DNA of 64,000 nt from Ariolimax columbianus (GCA_036924085.1 JAVGWX010000002.1:91854371-91918370); one strand, 5' to 3'. Shown: positions 45,400-56,923, counted from the first letter of the stretch. The notes: generated from the sequence alone by a model not told the origin. Translations and numbers: made by a program.

Positions 45400-46410
45400 T
45401 CGCAGGACACTGAAGCTGGAGTGCAGGTCATGGTTGATTAGTTATTGATCCAGCAGCGTGTGGGCTCTTGTATTTGGCCCAATGTCATAACGTGGTATCT
45501 GAAAGGGTTTGTAAGCTGTTGTTTAGTTCCGTACAAAGTATTCCATTTGTCTGGCCTCGGAGGAAGAAGCTTTCTTCTAACACAGTCAAGGGTCGCACAT
45601 TCAAAAAGATGATGTTCAAAAGTTTAGTAAGGATGTGTGCACAGCCGGCACTCTGGAGTTTGTTCTGGTTGGTTTCTGGTCAAGTGACTGTTAAGTTGTA
45701 TGTATTGAGTGCGAAGTCGGAAAAGGGTGTCGTAATCTCTCCTTTTCATGAGGTTGGTGTTGTCGTTGGGATTTTAGATGGTCATATATTTGTAGATTTA
45801 TCTCCCAGAATTTCCCTATTTCAAATCTATTCAACCAAGCCTCTTAGGTTGCTGTCTTTAGTAGTTGATTGACCGTCGGTAGGGTTGTTGGTGTGTATTG
45901 TTGTTCTTGACTTGTTCCATTGTTAGCCAGTATGTCTATCTTTGCATTGCCATGTGTATTTTGAGTGCCAAGTGATCCACTGCATAACTATTCTGACTTT
46001 ACGGGTTGTAAAGTTAGTTGAAATCTAGGAATATTTCGGTACTGCTTTTAGGCTTACAATGACCATCATCTTCCATAGTTTGAAGGGTAGATAATGAGTC
46101 TGCAAACAATCGATGCTATAGGCTTTTGATGGGAAGGAATACAATATTTTCCTCAAGTGATACAGAACTACTTCCAATGCTGTTATTTCTGCCTCATAAT
46201 TTGAACATATCTCCCCACAGACATCAAACCGTTCATCAGATGTTCTGTACCAAAATACTTTGTAGACTCCATATCTCGCATTACTAGTGGCCTTAACAGC
46301 AGATCCAACAGTGCCTGCATGTATCCATTCTTTTGGGTAGGTGTCAATCGTTCTCATGATCCTCTCATAAGATGTACAATTGCATGTTAACAGTGATTCC
46401 ATGTTTCACT
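45400..46410 (-). pseudogene. family E I-like element, RNase H and Cys/His end
   Basis: The minus strand gives PKEWIHAGTVGSAVKATSNA (first RNase H block, with the usual catalytic Asp of YTDGS replaced by Val), then EICSNYEAEITALEVVLYHL (Glu block). Broken sequence follows, then FRLRTQYIQLNSHLT, CRLCTHPY-stop-TFEHHLFEC, and PPRPDKWNTLYGTKQQL. The C-x2-C-x8-H-x4-C motif is intact apart from a stop within it. It has the same domain plan as families A and B but a distinct sequence. Confidence 0.75.
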
Positions 46411-46544
46411 CCCCAGGAAGCATACAGTGGCAACTACGGTTAGCCTTCTTAGTGGAAGCACGTATCCAAGTTTTGCTATGATTGTTTCAATGATAGTCAT
46501 TTTACATGATAAGCAGCATGGTCCCATTTACAACCTTCTTTAGT
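46411..46544. other. spacer
   Basis: Unassigned. Confidence 0.3.
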
Positions 46545-46800
46545 TGCCTTTCTTCTTCTTCTACGTTCTTTGTGTAAAGAACGTTGTGACCTTGCGTTAT
46601 GTTCACACCGAGGCGGCGATATCTGCGCCTATCTGCATAATACGCCCGATTTCAGCACGTCATTTTTGGAACGAAGTTTGCTTTCCCTCTGCTATCCCTT
46701 TTATAGTGACCAGACTACACTAGTGCAGCCTGCTTCCAAAGCCGCGGATTGGTCGCAGAATACGGTCAGCTCTGATTCCCTGCTCCTGTTACAAGCAGAC
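46545..46800 (-). repeat. S1 short element
   Basis: 'ttcttcttctacgttctttg' (tail side), 'gttgtgac', 'ggcggcgatatctgcg', 'cgatttcagcacgtcattt', 'gaccagactacacta', 'cagcctgcttccaaa'. Nearest in sequence to the copy at 786-940. Confidence 0.7.
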
Positions 46801-47734
46801 ATTTATGAGTTCACGTCTGCTGTCAGATCATTCACTGTGCTGCATCTCAAAACCTTTCAGTTGTCTTTGACAACATACCTGGTAGGTTACAGTTACCATA
46901 CCATTATCAATTTTGGTACTTTCTGGTGGTACGTTAAATAAATAAATCAATCAGAAAACAATCATCAACTAATAAAATCATATTAGCTGCCTGTGGAGCA
47001 CGTATCTGCAGCACGAGCAAGGCAAGTACTCCTTACATGGACTGTCTGCAACTTTTCCTTTCCCTGTCTGACAGCTATCCCAGATTAGAACAGTATTATT
47101 AATACTGCAAATTTCAGCTCCATACTGTGCTAGCATGCGAGATATTGCGTCGTCAAACAAATTCAAAAAATACGAGTCCCTTTGTTGGAATAAAGCTACA
47201 ATAGATATGGTTTTTACATAGTGTAGTTGCCTGTCCCATGCACAACTTTCCATATTTGTCTGAAACAACCCACTGAGAAAGAAACAATGATCCTATTATG
47301 TTTTCCTATTTTGCGAGTCCGTTGAGGGATGGCCAGCAGATCACGAAGACGTCGGAGATGCTAATAATCTTATGTGCTAAAAAAATATCACAGTCTAGGC
47401 AGGGTCTAAATGGCTCTCAGTTACATTTCTGTTATGAATCATTTGCTACTACCAACATGATCTGCAGCCACGTATTGACGTCTTGAGCATTAATAATTCC
47501 AATTTTTTTTCATCTACTTATCGCCATGCTTTCAACTTTTAGGGACATCAGCGCGGATGGATGACGCAGATGTTGTTTATCTTCTGTACGAAAATATATC
47601 ATTTACTCAATTCAGATAATGCCCATCATTGAGTTGTGCACAGAAAAGAATCTGAAAAGAGTTCAGTATTATTATTTTTTTGACAATAATGAAGTTGCCT
47701 AACTGTATTATGGATGACAAAGTCCACTTTACAA
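46801..47734. other. mostly unassigned; possible RT trace
   Basis: A minus-strand frame (46978-47268) contains FLNLFDDAISRMLAQYGAEI, faintly like the 'xFxxxVxPxLxYGxEIW' RT block. The match is too weak to name. The rest shows nothing. Confidence 0.3.
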
Positions 47735-48065
47735 ATAAGTTGTTGCTGTTGTTGTTAATGTTGTTGTTGTCCACAATAAGCAGAATTACTCTTCTGTGTA
47801 CTCTGAAAAGGACGACAAGTGGCGAGTTGTAGTAGCGTTCCTCAAATCCCGAGTGTGCTGATGAAGGTAAACCGGGGTCCTCTAAGCGGTTGTGCTATGC
47901 CTGGCTTTATCTGCGTGTCGATCACTGTTACGGAAATCACGTTGATTCCTCACCTCGTTAGCCAGGCTGCCATAGGAACAGCCCGTTTTAGGAAGGTTTA
48001 CGAAGAAGCCGAGGTGAGGAGGTCTTGGCCAGTATATTTTGCCTGACCCTGACTAACATTTCAGG
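47735..48065 (-). repeat. S2 short element
   Basis: Reverse orientation: starts with ttg repeats, then 'gtccacaataagcagaat', 'ctgaaaaggac', 'gagtgtgctgatgaaggt', 'ctcacctcgttagccaggct', 'aggtcttggccagtatattt', 'gcctgaccctgac'. Complementary to 41650-42010 along its length. Confidence 0.8.
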
Positions 48066-48119
48066 TGCAGATACACGAACCAGTGGTTTGCGGATCATTC
48101 AGGACGACAACAAAATGAC
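48066..48119. other. spacer
   Basis: Short unassigned interval. Confidence 0.3.
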
Positions 48120-48497
48120 GCTTACTAAAATCTTAATAGGGCCAAACAAGTGGTGATTGTCAAACACCACACAGGACACAACAGGTTACAATACCATCTA
48201 TGCAGCATCATCAAAACAGGACATACCCATGAATGTGTCTGCGGCACTGATAAAATTACTGCTGAACATCTGCTGCAGTAGTGTCCAACATACGAGTTAC
48301 AGAGAAGATACATTTAGTGTTCTCCCGCCGCAATCTAAGACAAGCTCTATGGAGATACCGATGAACCCATGCAGACCACTGCTTTCTCTAGGGATATCCA
48401 AGTTGACATCTGACACCGTACAAAGACAAAGAAAAGGAAGAAGAAGAGGACAAAGAAGAAAAAGAACTAAGTAAAAATTAAAAACAACCTCTTAGGT
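48120..48497 (+). pseudogene. family F (A-related) 3' end fragment
   Basis: The plus strand reads VIVKHHTGHNRLQYHLCSI, IKTGHTHECVCGTDKITAEH, LLQ-stop-CPTYELQRR, and DKLYGDTDEP. This is the family A C-terminal domain at lower identity, with the C-x-C-x8-H arrangement kept and three stops. Its tail is 'aagaaaaggaagaagagg'. A4 inserted immediately downstream in the opposite orientation. Confidence 0.75.
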
Positions 48498-48510
48498 AGT
48501 AACTGTTATT

Positions 48511-49412
48511 CTTCTTCTTCTTCTTCTTCTGCGTACACAGTCAGACAGTAACCATTATTTTCTCGAAAAAAGCGGCGGTCATCCTGAGACTCTCGCCACT
48601 ACCATACAGCTTGTCTTGCAGTTCCACTGGCAATGGCCACATCTGCTCTCTCTGATCCTCGTATGTCGGGCAGTTCTGCAGCAGGTGTTCAGTGGTCATT
48701 TTACCAGTACCGCACGGGCATTCGTCGGTACACCCTATCTTCAGTTTGTTGAATAGGTGGTACCTCAGTCTGTTGTGGCCAGTGCGAAGTCTGAAGACAA
48801 CGACCTGCTCTCTTCGGTTCAACTGGTAATAGGCATCGTTTTTGGTGTAACCAGTATGTTCGGTTTCCCATTTGGACATGTATCTGGCTTTGATAAGCCG
48901 TTTTGACTCTTCGTACGTCATGCTGGTATCTGTTTGTGGTAGCCTTGCACCTTCTTTTGCCAGTCTGTCTGCCTCCTCGTTGCCTAGGATGTTGCAGTGT
49001 GACGGAACCCACTGCACCACCACCCTTTTTGGTGCGGACTGCTGGCACAGTTTGCAGAGTGCTGCTCTTAAGTCATTAAGCTCAGTGTTCTTCTGGCTTT
49101 TTAGCGCTGTGACTACTTCGAGAGCATCTGTCAGCAGGACTATATGGCTCTCATTTTCACTGTGTGTCACCATTTCTTCCACTGCCGCCCTCAGTGCCTC
49201 TGCCTCTGCTCTGAAATTGCTTGTGTACTTACCAGTAGCGAATGACAGTGTTATATTTCTGCCATTTGGTAGGTTCAGGAATGCTCCTGCCCCTCCGATC
49301 TGTGTAGTGTTTGTTACAGAACCGTCGGTGTATGCATGGGTCCAGTCCATGCTTGGGTAGCTTTTCGTTATGAAGCTTAGGGTAGTGTCTCTCCTTTCTT
49401 TCTCACTCTGGC
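48511..49412 (-). mobile_element. family A copy A4, 5' truncated before RNase H
   Basis: The 13 bp target-site duplication 'agtaactgttatt' (48498-48510 and 49413-49425) bounds 902 bp. The minus-strand frame runs from the RT/RNase H junction (ERRDTTLSFITKSYPSMDW) through intact RNase H (DGSVTNTTQIGGAGAF, AEAEALRAAV, TDALEVV, VQWVPSHCNILGNEEADRL) and the Cys/His motif to the original stop after MVTV. It lacks EN and RT, so it is dead on arrival, a typical 5'-truncated TPRT product. Confidence 0.94.
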
Positions 49413-49425
49413 AGTAACTGTTATT

Positions 49426-49479
49426 CATAAAAGACAAGTTTTTTTGTGTGGTTCTTAGAGCTTCAGGAATCAAAGATTG
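49426..49479. other. spacer
   Basis: Pre-insertion flank of A4. Confidence 0.3.
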
Positions 49480-49862
49480 ACAGGTTCACACGTTGTACTA
49501 GTAAAGGCTGTGTACAGTATGTCATTTCTCCAGGTTGTGGGGACGTTGGTTAAAATAGAAGTAATATTCAGGAAATGATTCTGATTTTCACTGTGCTTCT
49601 GAACGGACGTAAGCAATTGCTCCAGACCCTCAACGCTGTTTGATAGCATAACTGGGGCACCCACATATCTTAGTTCTTGAATCTCCTTTCCAGCAATTGT
49701 GAATGGGTCGAAATTCACATAGTTTTCATCTATTTTTACCTTTCGCGTGATATTCTCCGCGTAAATAAGCCGAGGTAAAAGATGAGCAGACGCCTTGTTC
49801 GCCTTAAAGGAAATAAGCGAAGGATCAATAGGGTACAACGAAAACCTATTTGTTACTTTCAA
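49480..49862 (-). pseudogene. RTE-like RT palm fragment with lost active site
   Basis: The minus-strand frame reads [59 protein letters not shown]. The position of the catalytic YADD is RYVGA, so the metal-binding Asp pair is gone. The order matches 14881-15150. The duplication breakpoint at 49686 falls within this fragment, so only its distal part recurs at 57255-57431. Confidence 0.8.
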
Positions 49863-50930
49863 TGAACAGGAAAAAAGCGTTTGATAGGGTAGACAGGATT
49901 AAACTTTGGAATTTACTGGAAGATTATGGTGTACACGATCAACCTTTCTGATAATGTCAGAGCACTGTATCGTTCGAGTACAAACGTCGTCAGAACGACT
50001 GATAGTATCACATATGCTTTTGAAATCACCACCAAGGGTGTGTGCTTTCTCCTCTGTTGTTTAACATCTACATGGACAAAATCGCACCAGAGACTGGTCA
50101 AATTGAGACATCTGAAACAGACAATAACTCAATACACGAATTACTCTTTGCAGAAGATCAGTGCTTGCTGTACGACAATGAAAACAAACTGCAAAACGAC
50201 ATGAACGCGTTTGCGACTACCTGAGCTAAATCCAATATTCAAATTAGCGAAATCAAAAAAAGAAACTATGATGACCAGTAAAACACTTGCGCGACTCAAG
50301 ATAAGCCTAAATGATATTACTTTTCAACAGGCCGATGAGTTCAAGTATAAGGACATTATTTTTTCAGCAGATGGTAGGATCGACAGGGAAATTGAGACTA
50401 GTAGGTGTCAGTAAGCATCTGCGGTGACTTATCAGCTGTCCCCACTGCTTAGACACCCGAGCATTAGTTTGGCAACAAAACAACAGCTGATAAAAAGTAT
50501 ATTTATGCCGACTCTGTGCTACCAGTGCCAAACATGGTTTCTGTTCAGGGCGCGTGAGAGCAGAATTTCGACTTGTGAAATGAAGTGTTTGAGAAAGGTC
50601 ATCGGTGTTACCAGAATCGACAGAATGCGGAACGACGACATTCGAAGTATGGTCGGCACTACGTCTGGTGTCGAATACATTTCCAGGCACAAAATAACGT
50701 GGTTTGGTCATCTCATTAGAATGCGCCCTCATCAACTTCCACTGATGGCTTACAACGCTGGCAGGTTTGACTACAGGGCAAGTGGGCGGCCGCGAGGCAG
50801 GTGGATAGATGATAGAGTGATTGTGCAGCGACAGGGGCTCACATTGACAGAGGCATTCACTTGACGCAGGAGACACGACTGAAGCTCCCCACGCCGCTCA
50901 AAGGCACAAGTGGAAAGAAAAGGAACTAAT
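49863..50930 (+). pseudogene. non-LTR RT fragment, unit 1
   Basis: Plus-strand blocks: KKAFDRVDRIKLWNLLEDYG, CVLSPLLFNIYMDKIAPET, HELLFAEDQCLLYDNENK (YADD position reads FAED), DEFKYKDIIFSADGRIDREI, YQLSPLLRHPSISLATKQQ, IFMPTLCYQCQTWFLF, NDDIRSMVGTTSGVEYI, HKITWFGHLIRMRPHQLP, AYNAGRFDYRASGRPRGRW. Two frame changes (~50035, ~50220) and altered catalytic residues show it is dead. It points away from 49480-49862, head to head. Confidence 0.85.
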
Positions 50931-51607
50931 TAATATTTTGAATATACCAAGAAACGTTGTCAGAAGTGTAGAATACAATAATGTGTAGATTCGGACAACT
51001 GCGTGACGTAAACATGTTGATAAACACGATGATATCTATGCATTACGCTTGTGTTTGATAAGTACTTGATAACCAGCACGACCCGCAATATATACATTTC
51101 ATGTCATGAAGTCTATACTCGTACAGCGTATCTTTTTCTATTTTTGAATTTCAGTGGGCCGAAGAATGCTAACAATACAATTAGAAGTCATCGCTTCTCG
51201 GTAAGTAATCTGTTTCCGTGAAAGCCCGCTCTGGTCTCTCCGACCAAGCCACACAGCATACACATAGATTGGTGGTTCATATTCAACATATATGCTTGCT
51301 CATGTGTGCTGCTTTTTTAGTGCATTGTGCACGCGGAATGTAGAACAACCATATGATATATGTCGATTCGACTTGGTATTTTGGAAATAGTTGACGAGGT
51401 TTCTGTTATAGAGTTGTTGATGCAATGTTTGACTCCAGGTGCAAGTTTTAGTTGCAGGTAAACGTGAGTATATGATACTAGTATATAATCCTGTCTGCGA
51501 CAGACAATTTGTTTTTTTTTCCAAACGTACATTTTTACCGACCACTCTTATACATACAACAATGCGAACATATTCCTGTACATAAAATGCACTTGGACGT
51601 CGTCGTA
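50931..51607. other. unassigned part of the duplicated unit
   Basis: No element recognised between the RT end and the A5 tail. The A5 reading frame extends into it because of a lost stop codon. Confidence 0.35.
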
Positions 51608-54542
51608 CTTCTTCTTCTTCTCTTCTGCGTTCACAGTCAGTAACCATTATTTTTTCGAAAAAAGCGGCGGTCATCCTGAGACTCTCGCCACTACCATAGA
51701 GCTTGTCTTGCAGTTCCACTGGCAATGGCCACATCTCCTCTCTCTGATCCTCGTATGTCGGGCAGTTCTGCAGCAGATGTTCAGTGGTCATTTTACCAGT
51801 ACCGCACGGGCATTCGTCGGTACACCCTATCTTCAATTTGTTGAATAGGTGGTACCTCAGTCTGTTGTGGCCAGTGCGGAGTCTGAAGACAACGACCTGC
51901 TCTCTTCGGTTCAACTGGTAATAGGCATCGTTTTTGGTGTAACCAGTATGTTCGGTTTCCCATTTGGTCATGTATCTGGCTTTGATAAGCCGTTTTGACT
52001 CTTCGTACGTCATACTGGTATCTGTTTGTGGTAGCCTTGCACCTTCTTTTGCCAGTCTGTCTGCCTCCTCGTTGCCTTGGATGTTGCAGTGTGACGGAAC
52101 CCACTGTACCACCACCCTTTTTGGTGCGGACTGCTGGCACAGTTTGCAGAGTGCTGCTCTTAAGTCATTAAGCTCAGTGTTTTTCTGGCTTTTTAGCGCT
52201 GTGACTACGGCGAGAGCATCTGTCAGCAGGACTATATGGCTCTCATTTTCACTGTGTGTTACCATTTCTTCCACTGCCGCCCTCAGTGCCTCTGCCTCCG
52301 CTCTGAAATTGCTTGTGTACTTACCAGTAGCGAATGACAGTGTTATTTTTCTGCCATTTGGTAGGTTCAGGAATGCTCCTGCCCCTCCGTTCTGTGTAGT
52401 GTTTGTTACAGAACCGTCGGTGTATGCATGGGTCCAGTCCATGCTTGGGTAGCTTTTCGTTATGAAGCTTAGGGTAGTGTCTCTCCTTTCTTTTTCAGTC
52501 TGGCAGTTTTTGTTTGCAATACCTGGTATATTTTCTACCACCTCTGGAAATATATCCTGCCTCCAAGTAGGTTTTCGTACAGTAGTGATGGGTTTTGGTG
52601 TTGTTAGTGCGTTTATGGGATCTTCGTGCATCTTTGCTTTGGCTATTTCTGCAAAGTTTCTCCGCTTTAGTTTCCCATTTCCCAAATTGTTTAGTCTCTG
52701 GTACATTGGATGGTCCGTCAGTCTTCGGAGTTTCTCTGACTGCAGCTGGGCTCTGCAGTCTCTTCTATCGGTCATGGATTGCAGTTTTGTAATCTTTTCA
52801 AGTTCTACAATTGGCGTTGACTTCATGCCACCTATTATAATTCTCATGGCTTGGTTTTGAAATTTGTTAAATTTATCGAAGTTCGCCTTCGCTGCTGTTG
52901 TCCATGCCGCAATGCCATACTCGAGAACTGGTCTCACTCTTCCAGTGTACAGTTTCTTTAGTATGCCTTCGTCTGCTCCCCAGCTTGTGCCAGCAAGTTT
53001 CCTCATGATCGCCATTCTTTCTCTGGCTTTCATTCGGTTTCTCTCAATCTGACTTTTCCATGTCATGCGCCGATCAAATGTGACTCCCAGATAGGTTGGG
53101 TTGTCGTTTGGCTGCAGGATTTTGCCATTTAGACTTAATTTGGTACTTTGGGGTTTTAATGAGAGCGAGAATATTGTGCACGTGGTTTTCTCCTCGTTTA
53201 TTTTGACCAGCCATGAGTTCGCCCACTCTTCCAGCGATGTTAGGGCCGTTTGCATCCGATTTCTTGCTATGGTGAGATTCTTTTCAGAGGTCCACATAGC
53301 CAGATCGTCTGCAAACATTGAGCTATGGACTCTTCTTGGTATATTCTCTGTAATATCGTTTATATATACCAGGAAGAGTGTGGGTGACAATACTCCCCCT
53401 TGGGGTACTCCCTGCTCGAGTGTCACCTTTTTGCTCATCTGCCCTTGTACTTGGACTCTGGCCGTTCTTTGTTTGAGGTAGTGGTTGATCCACTTGTACA
53501 TCTTCCCACAGACATCACTTCTTCTTAGCTTGACTCTAAGTCCATCCTTCCAGACTTTGTCAAATGCCTTTTCCAGATCCACCCAAACAGCTACTGTGTG
53601 TTTCTGTGCCTGGTAGGCATCTTCTATCTCCTGGGCTATGAGGATGACCTGGTCCTCAGTGGATCTGTGCTGTCTAAAGCCGGCTTGCTGTGGAATTAGT
53701 ATTCGTTTTTCTTCCAGATGCCACATCAGTCTGGTGTTTATCATCCGTTCCATCAGCTTGCTGACACAGCTCAGTAGGCTTATGGGCCTGTATCCATTCG
53801 GATCTGTTTTGTCCTTTCCTGTTTTTGGTACTGGTACCAGTATTGCATCTTTCCATGCCTGGGGTACAATACCCCTTTTCCAGCTTTGGTTCAGGACTGA
53901 TAGTAGTTTTTTCTTCGCTGTTTGGCCCAGCCCCATCAGCATTTCGTTTGTTATCCCGTCTTTTCCGGGAGATTTCCTTTTCTTTAGTGTTCTCATAGCC
54001 TCTTCCATTTCGCGCATTGTTAGTTTGGCCATCATGTGCTCTTCAGGAGCCGTATTTATGTTTTCGTGTCCCTTTAGCTCTTCGCTAATGTCTGTATGCT
54101 TATCTGCAGGGACCTCGATGTGGTTTGCTCTGGCATAGTGATCGACAAAGGCGTTTGCGGCTTTCTTACCTGTGATCAAGTTCTCGCCCTGCTTGATAGT
54201 AATTTGTTTATTTGACGGGGTTTCGTCATTCATGGCTCTGACTAGCTTCCATAGCTTGTTCCCTTCTTTGTCCAGGTTTAGACTTTCCGTTTTATTTTTC
54301 CAACTTTCTCTTGCTGTTTGCTTGAGAGTGTGTTTGTACTTCGCCTCGGCGGCTTTGAGGGCGATGTTTGCCTCCATGGATTTTTCTCGTTCTGCCATGT
54401 TCCTAGCATTTGTTACTGCATCTTCCACTTTCTGTAACTCATCATTCCAGTAGGGCTTATAGTTTTTCCTAGCTCCTCTTGGGATGGTTTCAGTGGCGGC
54501 TTGCATTATTGCCTTGCTTAGGCTCTCTACCGTGGGCTTCAT
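51300..54542 (-). pseudogene. A5 RT-RNase H polyprotein frame
   Basis: A 1,080-codon open frame. RT: SPGKDGITNEM, GYRPISLLSCVSK, VWVDLEKAFDKVW, GVPQGGVLSPTL, FADDLAMW (~53300). RNase H follows without a break: MDWTHAYTDGSVT, AEAEALRAAV, LLTDALAVV, VQWVPSHCNIQGNEEAD. Then the CPCGTGKMTTEHLLQNC motif. The original stop is deleted, so the last ~105 codons are the tail (REEEEVRRR) plus flanking DNA. The core looks enzymatically complete; the break is upstream, at the nonsense codon that separates it from the endonuclease. All-caps Met at 54542 is simply the first Met after that stop. Confidence 0.88.
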
Positions 54543-55490
54543 TTTGGTGTTTCATGTGTTGATGGTTTCACACAGCCCATCTGTCAGGATTGCAAATCTG
54601 TCCCAGTCGGCTCGTTTGTAATTCCAACGTGGGAGCGGTTTTGTTTCCTGTGGGCCTACTTCCATGTCAATGGTTAGCCTGATCGGCCTGTGGTCGCTAC
54701 CTGCCAGTTGGTTTAGCACCTGGCGGTCTATTTTATAGTGTATGTCCTGTGTGGAAAAAGCCAAATCTGGAGTCGAGGTGGTATGCCATGTTTTTGAATA
54801 GAAGATAGGGCTATCCTCCGGCCTATTGATTAGGGAGAGTTTGCATCTATCTCCCAATCTTCCACTTCGTCACCTCTGCTGTCTGTGTCAGAGTATCCCC
54901 ATCTCTCCGAGTGGCTGTTGAAATCTCCAACTACTATGCAGTTGGAGTCTCTGACCTCCATACTCGAGAGCGATAGGTCTCTGTTTGGTGGTCCGTACAG
55001 ATTGAAAATGCGGAGCTTCGTCTCTTGAGCCATTATGTCTACTCCTACAATTTCTGCTTGTCCGGTGTGATTGACAGGTACCGCGCTACTCGGTATGCTG
55101 TTTCTGGTCAGTATCAGGACCCCTCCTTTGTGGCCTTCTCTATCTAGATGGAAGGTCTGATATCCTCTGAGTGAGAATTTATGGTTATTGTTGAGGTGCG
55201 TTTCCTGGATACATGCCACGTCAATCTTACCTTCATGCAGGTGGTGTGTTAGGGAAAGTTTTTTGTTAATGACTCCCTCCGCATTCCACTGTAGTATTTT
55301 GAGGGTCTTGAGGTTTTGGCCAATAGACGTTGCCCCATAGCCATGTGCCTTGACTCCACGACACATGGGTGGGTGACCACCAGTAGTCAAGGGTGGGCCC
55401 CTTCGAGGCGTGGGGCCCGGCACTATCGCTGCCTGGCGGGACTCCTCAGGATGAGCGCCATACGTTTTTCTAATAGGTTGTACTGCCATC
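51608..55490 (-). mobile_element. family A copy A5 (unit 1), near complete
   Basis: Contains the endonuclease, RT, RNase H and Cys/His end in order, with leader coding upstream of the QWNAEG block that A2 lacks. Lesions: a 1-base deletion at ~54845 separating the endonuclease halves; a CGA-to-TGA nonsense change at ~54555 (absent from A6); a 4-base deletion at the 3' end that removes the stop so the frame runs through the GAA tail. I could not identify a target-site duplication. The deletion at 54845 is shared with A6 and therefore predates the tandem duplication. Confidence 0.88.
54552..55490 (-). pseudogene. A5 endonuclease, frameshifted
   Basis: The N-terminal frame (54830-55540) has MMAVQPIRKTYGAHPEESR, LKTLKILQWNAEGVINKK, ACIQETHLNNNHKF, GGVLILTRNSIPSS and GDFNSHSERWGYSD, and ends at WEIDANSP. 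After the 1-base deletion a second frame (54552-54857) carries SLINRPEDSPIF and LAGSDHRPIRLTI up to a stop after CETINT. Both catalytic halves are recognisable. The first Met of the N-terminal frame lies in the adjacent S1-like insert; the native start is uncertain. Confidence 0.85.
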
Positions 55491-55693
55491 ATACTGTGAT
55501 TTACGTTGCACTGTTTTGTTAGGCTTGCGGCCCCGTGCATCCGATTTCAACAGGCGTTTCTGTAGGGATGCCCTCCTTAGCCTTTGGCTGTCCCCAGCCT
55601 ATCTGCAAGGCAGCAGTTGTTTACGATCAGAGTTTTCTCTCTTATGGAAGTTGTCTTACCAGACTGTCGAGTCTTCACTACTCGTGTCTATAG
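55491..55693 (-). repeat. S1-type insert upstream of A5
   Basis: It matches 36950-37155 (ttacgttgcactgttttg ... actcgtgtctatag) but lacks the GAA tail side. It sits directly against the 5' end of A5 coding sequence. I see no target duplication, so it may be a truncated insertion or part of the leader. Confidence 0.7.
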
Positions 55694-56470
55694 GGTGCAA
55701 TGATGATATGTGATGATATATGAGATGGACTGGTTTACCCGGAAGAGAGGCAGTCCAGTGTGTCTGTATCCCAGGATCGTCACGTCCTGCCAGAAACGTA
55801 GCATTTGCATGTGAGTGGGGTATCTCTTTTTCCCTTTATTTTCTTGGTTTCTATGCAGGGATGGTACGCCTAGCATTCCCCGCCACCTGGGGTGTTGACA
55901 CAGTGGGGCAGGTGTGCAATGTCCGCTGGTCTGCATCTCTTCTGCGTCCAGTATGATAGTTATATGGCTGATAACGTACAGAGGTAGATATCGTAGCCGG
56001 AGTGCATTTAGCCAGGGGACAAGCCTGGTAATGTCACAGAGATGTTGTTCGCCTGATGTGCAGACAACTCTCATGGTCAGTGGTTGAGTCTTGACAGTTC
56101 ACAGTGAGGTGGCTGCTCTACTGTTTTCGACACCCCGACCAGGTACTAAGTCTTTGGTTGGTGTTTTCGCACCCCAACGCCGTATAGGGTGAGTATCAAG
56201 CAGTTGTCCGCCCGCTTTGATTGGCGGACGGCAAGGACCTCTTACTGTGGCTCTACCTGATAGGGCTGGGGCGCAAGCCCTAGGTCCCGAGCATGTAGGA
56301 GCCTCCCATTGCAGTGGTGCTGAGATTTTGGGCGGGATTGCGGCGTACAAGGGTTCGGCCGTAATCCCCCACATGGTAGCCTCACGCCCTTGGCTTATCA
56401 GCCTGGTACGTGAACCAAAGTGTCTGCGGCTCCTCTCGATTTGAGCTGGTTTTCCGTAGCAACGCCCTGT
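55694..56470 (-). other. A5 upstream region (possible leader or ORF1 remnant)
   Basis: Minus-strand frames of 128 (55688-56074) and 124 codons (56099-56473) lie in the expected place for a 5' UTR or ORF1. Neither has CCHC knuckles or another recognised domain. The second is rich in Pro, Arg and Gly. The same frames persist in unit 2 because the units are nearly identical, so this is not evidence of selection. Confidence 0.45.
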
Positions 56471-56666
56471 CATTTGTAGGGTAAAACTGACCTGTCTTCA
56501 GATGATCTATTTCCAGCACCCGTTCACTATTTGGTCAGACGAATTTATTGAGGGCTTTTGTTTGTCAATGACCAGGTATTTGGAGTCTGCGGTTTCTGCG
56601 GAGTTACACACGATTTCCGTAGCGTTCTTTCGTTTGAGTGTTTGAGAGCTGACTTGTCATCCGTGA

Positions 56667-56696
56667 GTCTAATACCAGCGTACGTTCATATTAGAC
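56667..56696. other. hairpin, array unit U1
   Basis: Inner stem gtctaat/attagac; outer pairing ccgtg/aaacgg is partial. Loop has 'accagcgtacgttc'. Confidence 0.7.
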
Positions 56697-56741
56697 CCAA
56701 ACGGCAGTGCTCTCGATTTGTCAGTTGTTCTACAGTATTGG

Positions 56742-56801
56742 CGTGTTCAGTCAAATTAAGCCGCAGGTTCCACACCTGGTGGTGCCCTTCCGTCAATTCC
56801 C
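56742..56801 (-). rRNA. 18S rRNA-derived fragment, unit U1 (partial)
   Basis: The plus strand reads cgtgttcagtcaaatta, agccgcaggttcca, cacctggtggtgcccttcc, gtcaattccctt. This is the complement of the conserved 18S segment containing the 'GGAATTGACGGAAGGGCACC' universal site, with ~4 changes. About 60 bases only; a pseudogene piece, not a working rRNA. Confidence 0.85.
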
Positions 56802-56842
56802 TTGGCGAGACAATCAAGTTTCTAAGAGGGTAGCCCCAGATT

Positions 56843-56888
56843 TTCGAGGGTCTAATTCCAGCACATGTTCTCTATTAGACCCCTCGAA
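56843..56888. other. hairpin, array unit U2
   Basis: Arms 56843-56856 (ttcgagggtctaat) and 56874-56888 (attagacccctcgaa) pair over 13-14 positions with one bulged base, around a 17-base loop. Confidence 0.85.
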
Positions 56889-56923
56889 GGTGTACTTTTT
56901 GGTAGTCATTCTGCAGTATTGGC

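Noticed and set aside
49473..49862. Host gene upstream of A4
   Set aside because: The frame is an RT palm fragment with a lost active site.
53638..54138. Long plus-strand frames (up to 166 codons) opposite the A5, A6 and A1 coding strand
   Set aside because: They recur only because they are antisense to conserved RT coding. Their translations are hydrophobic without domain features.
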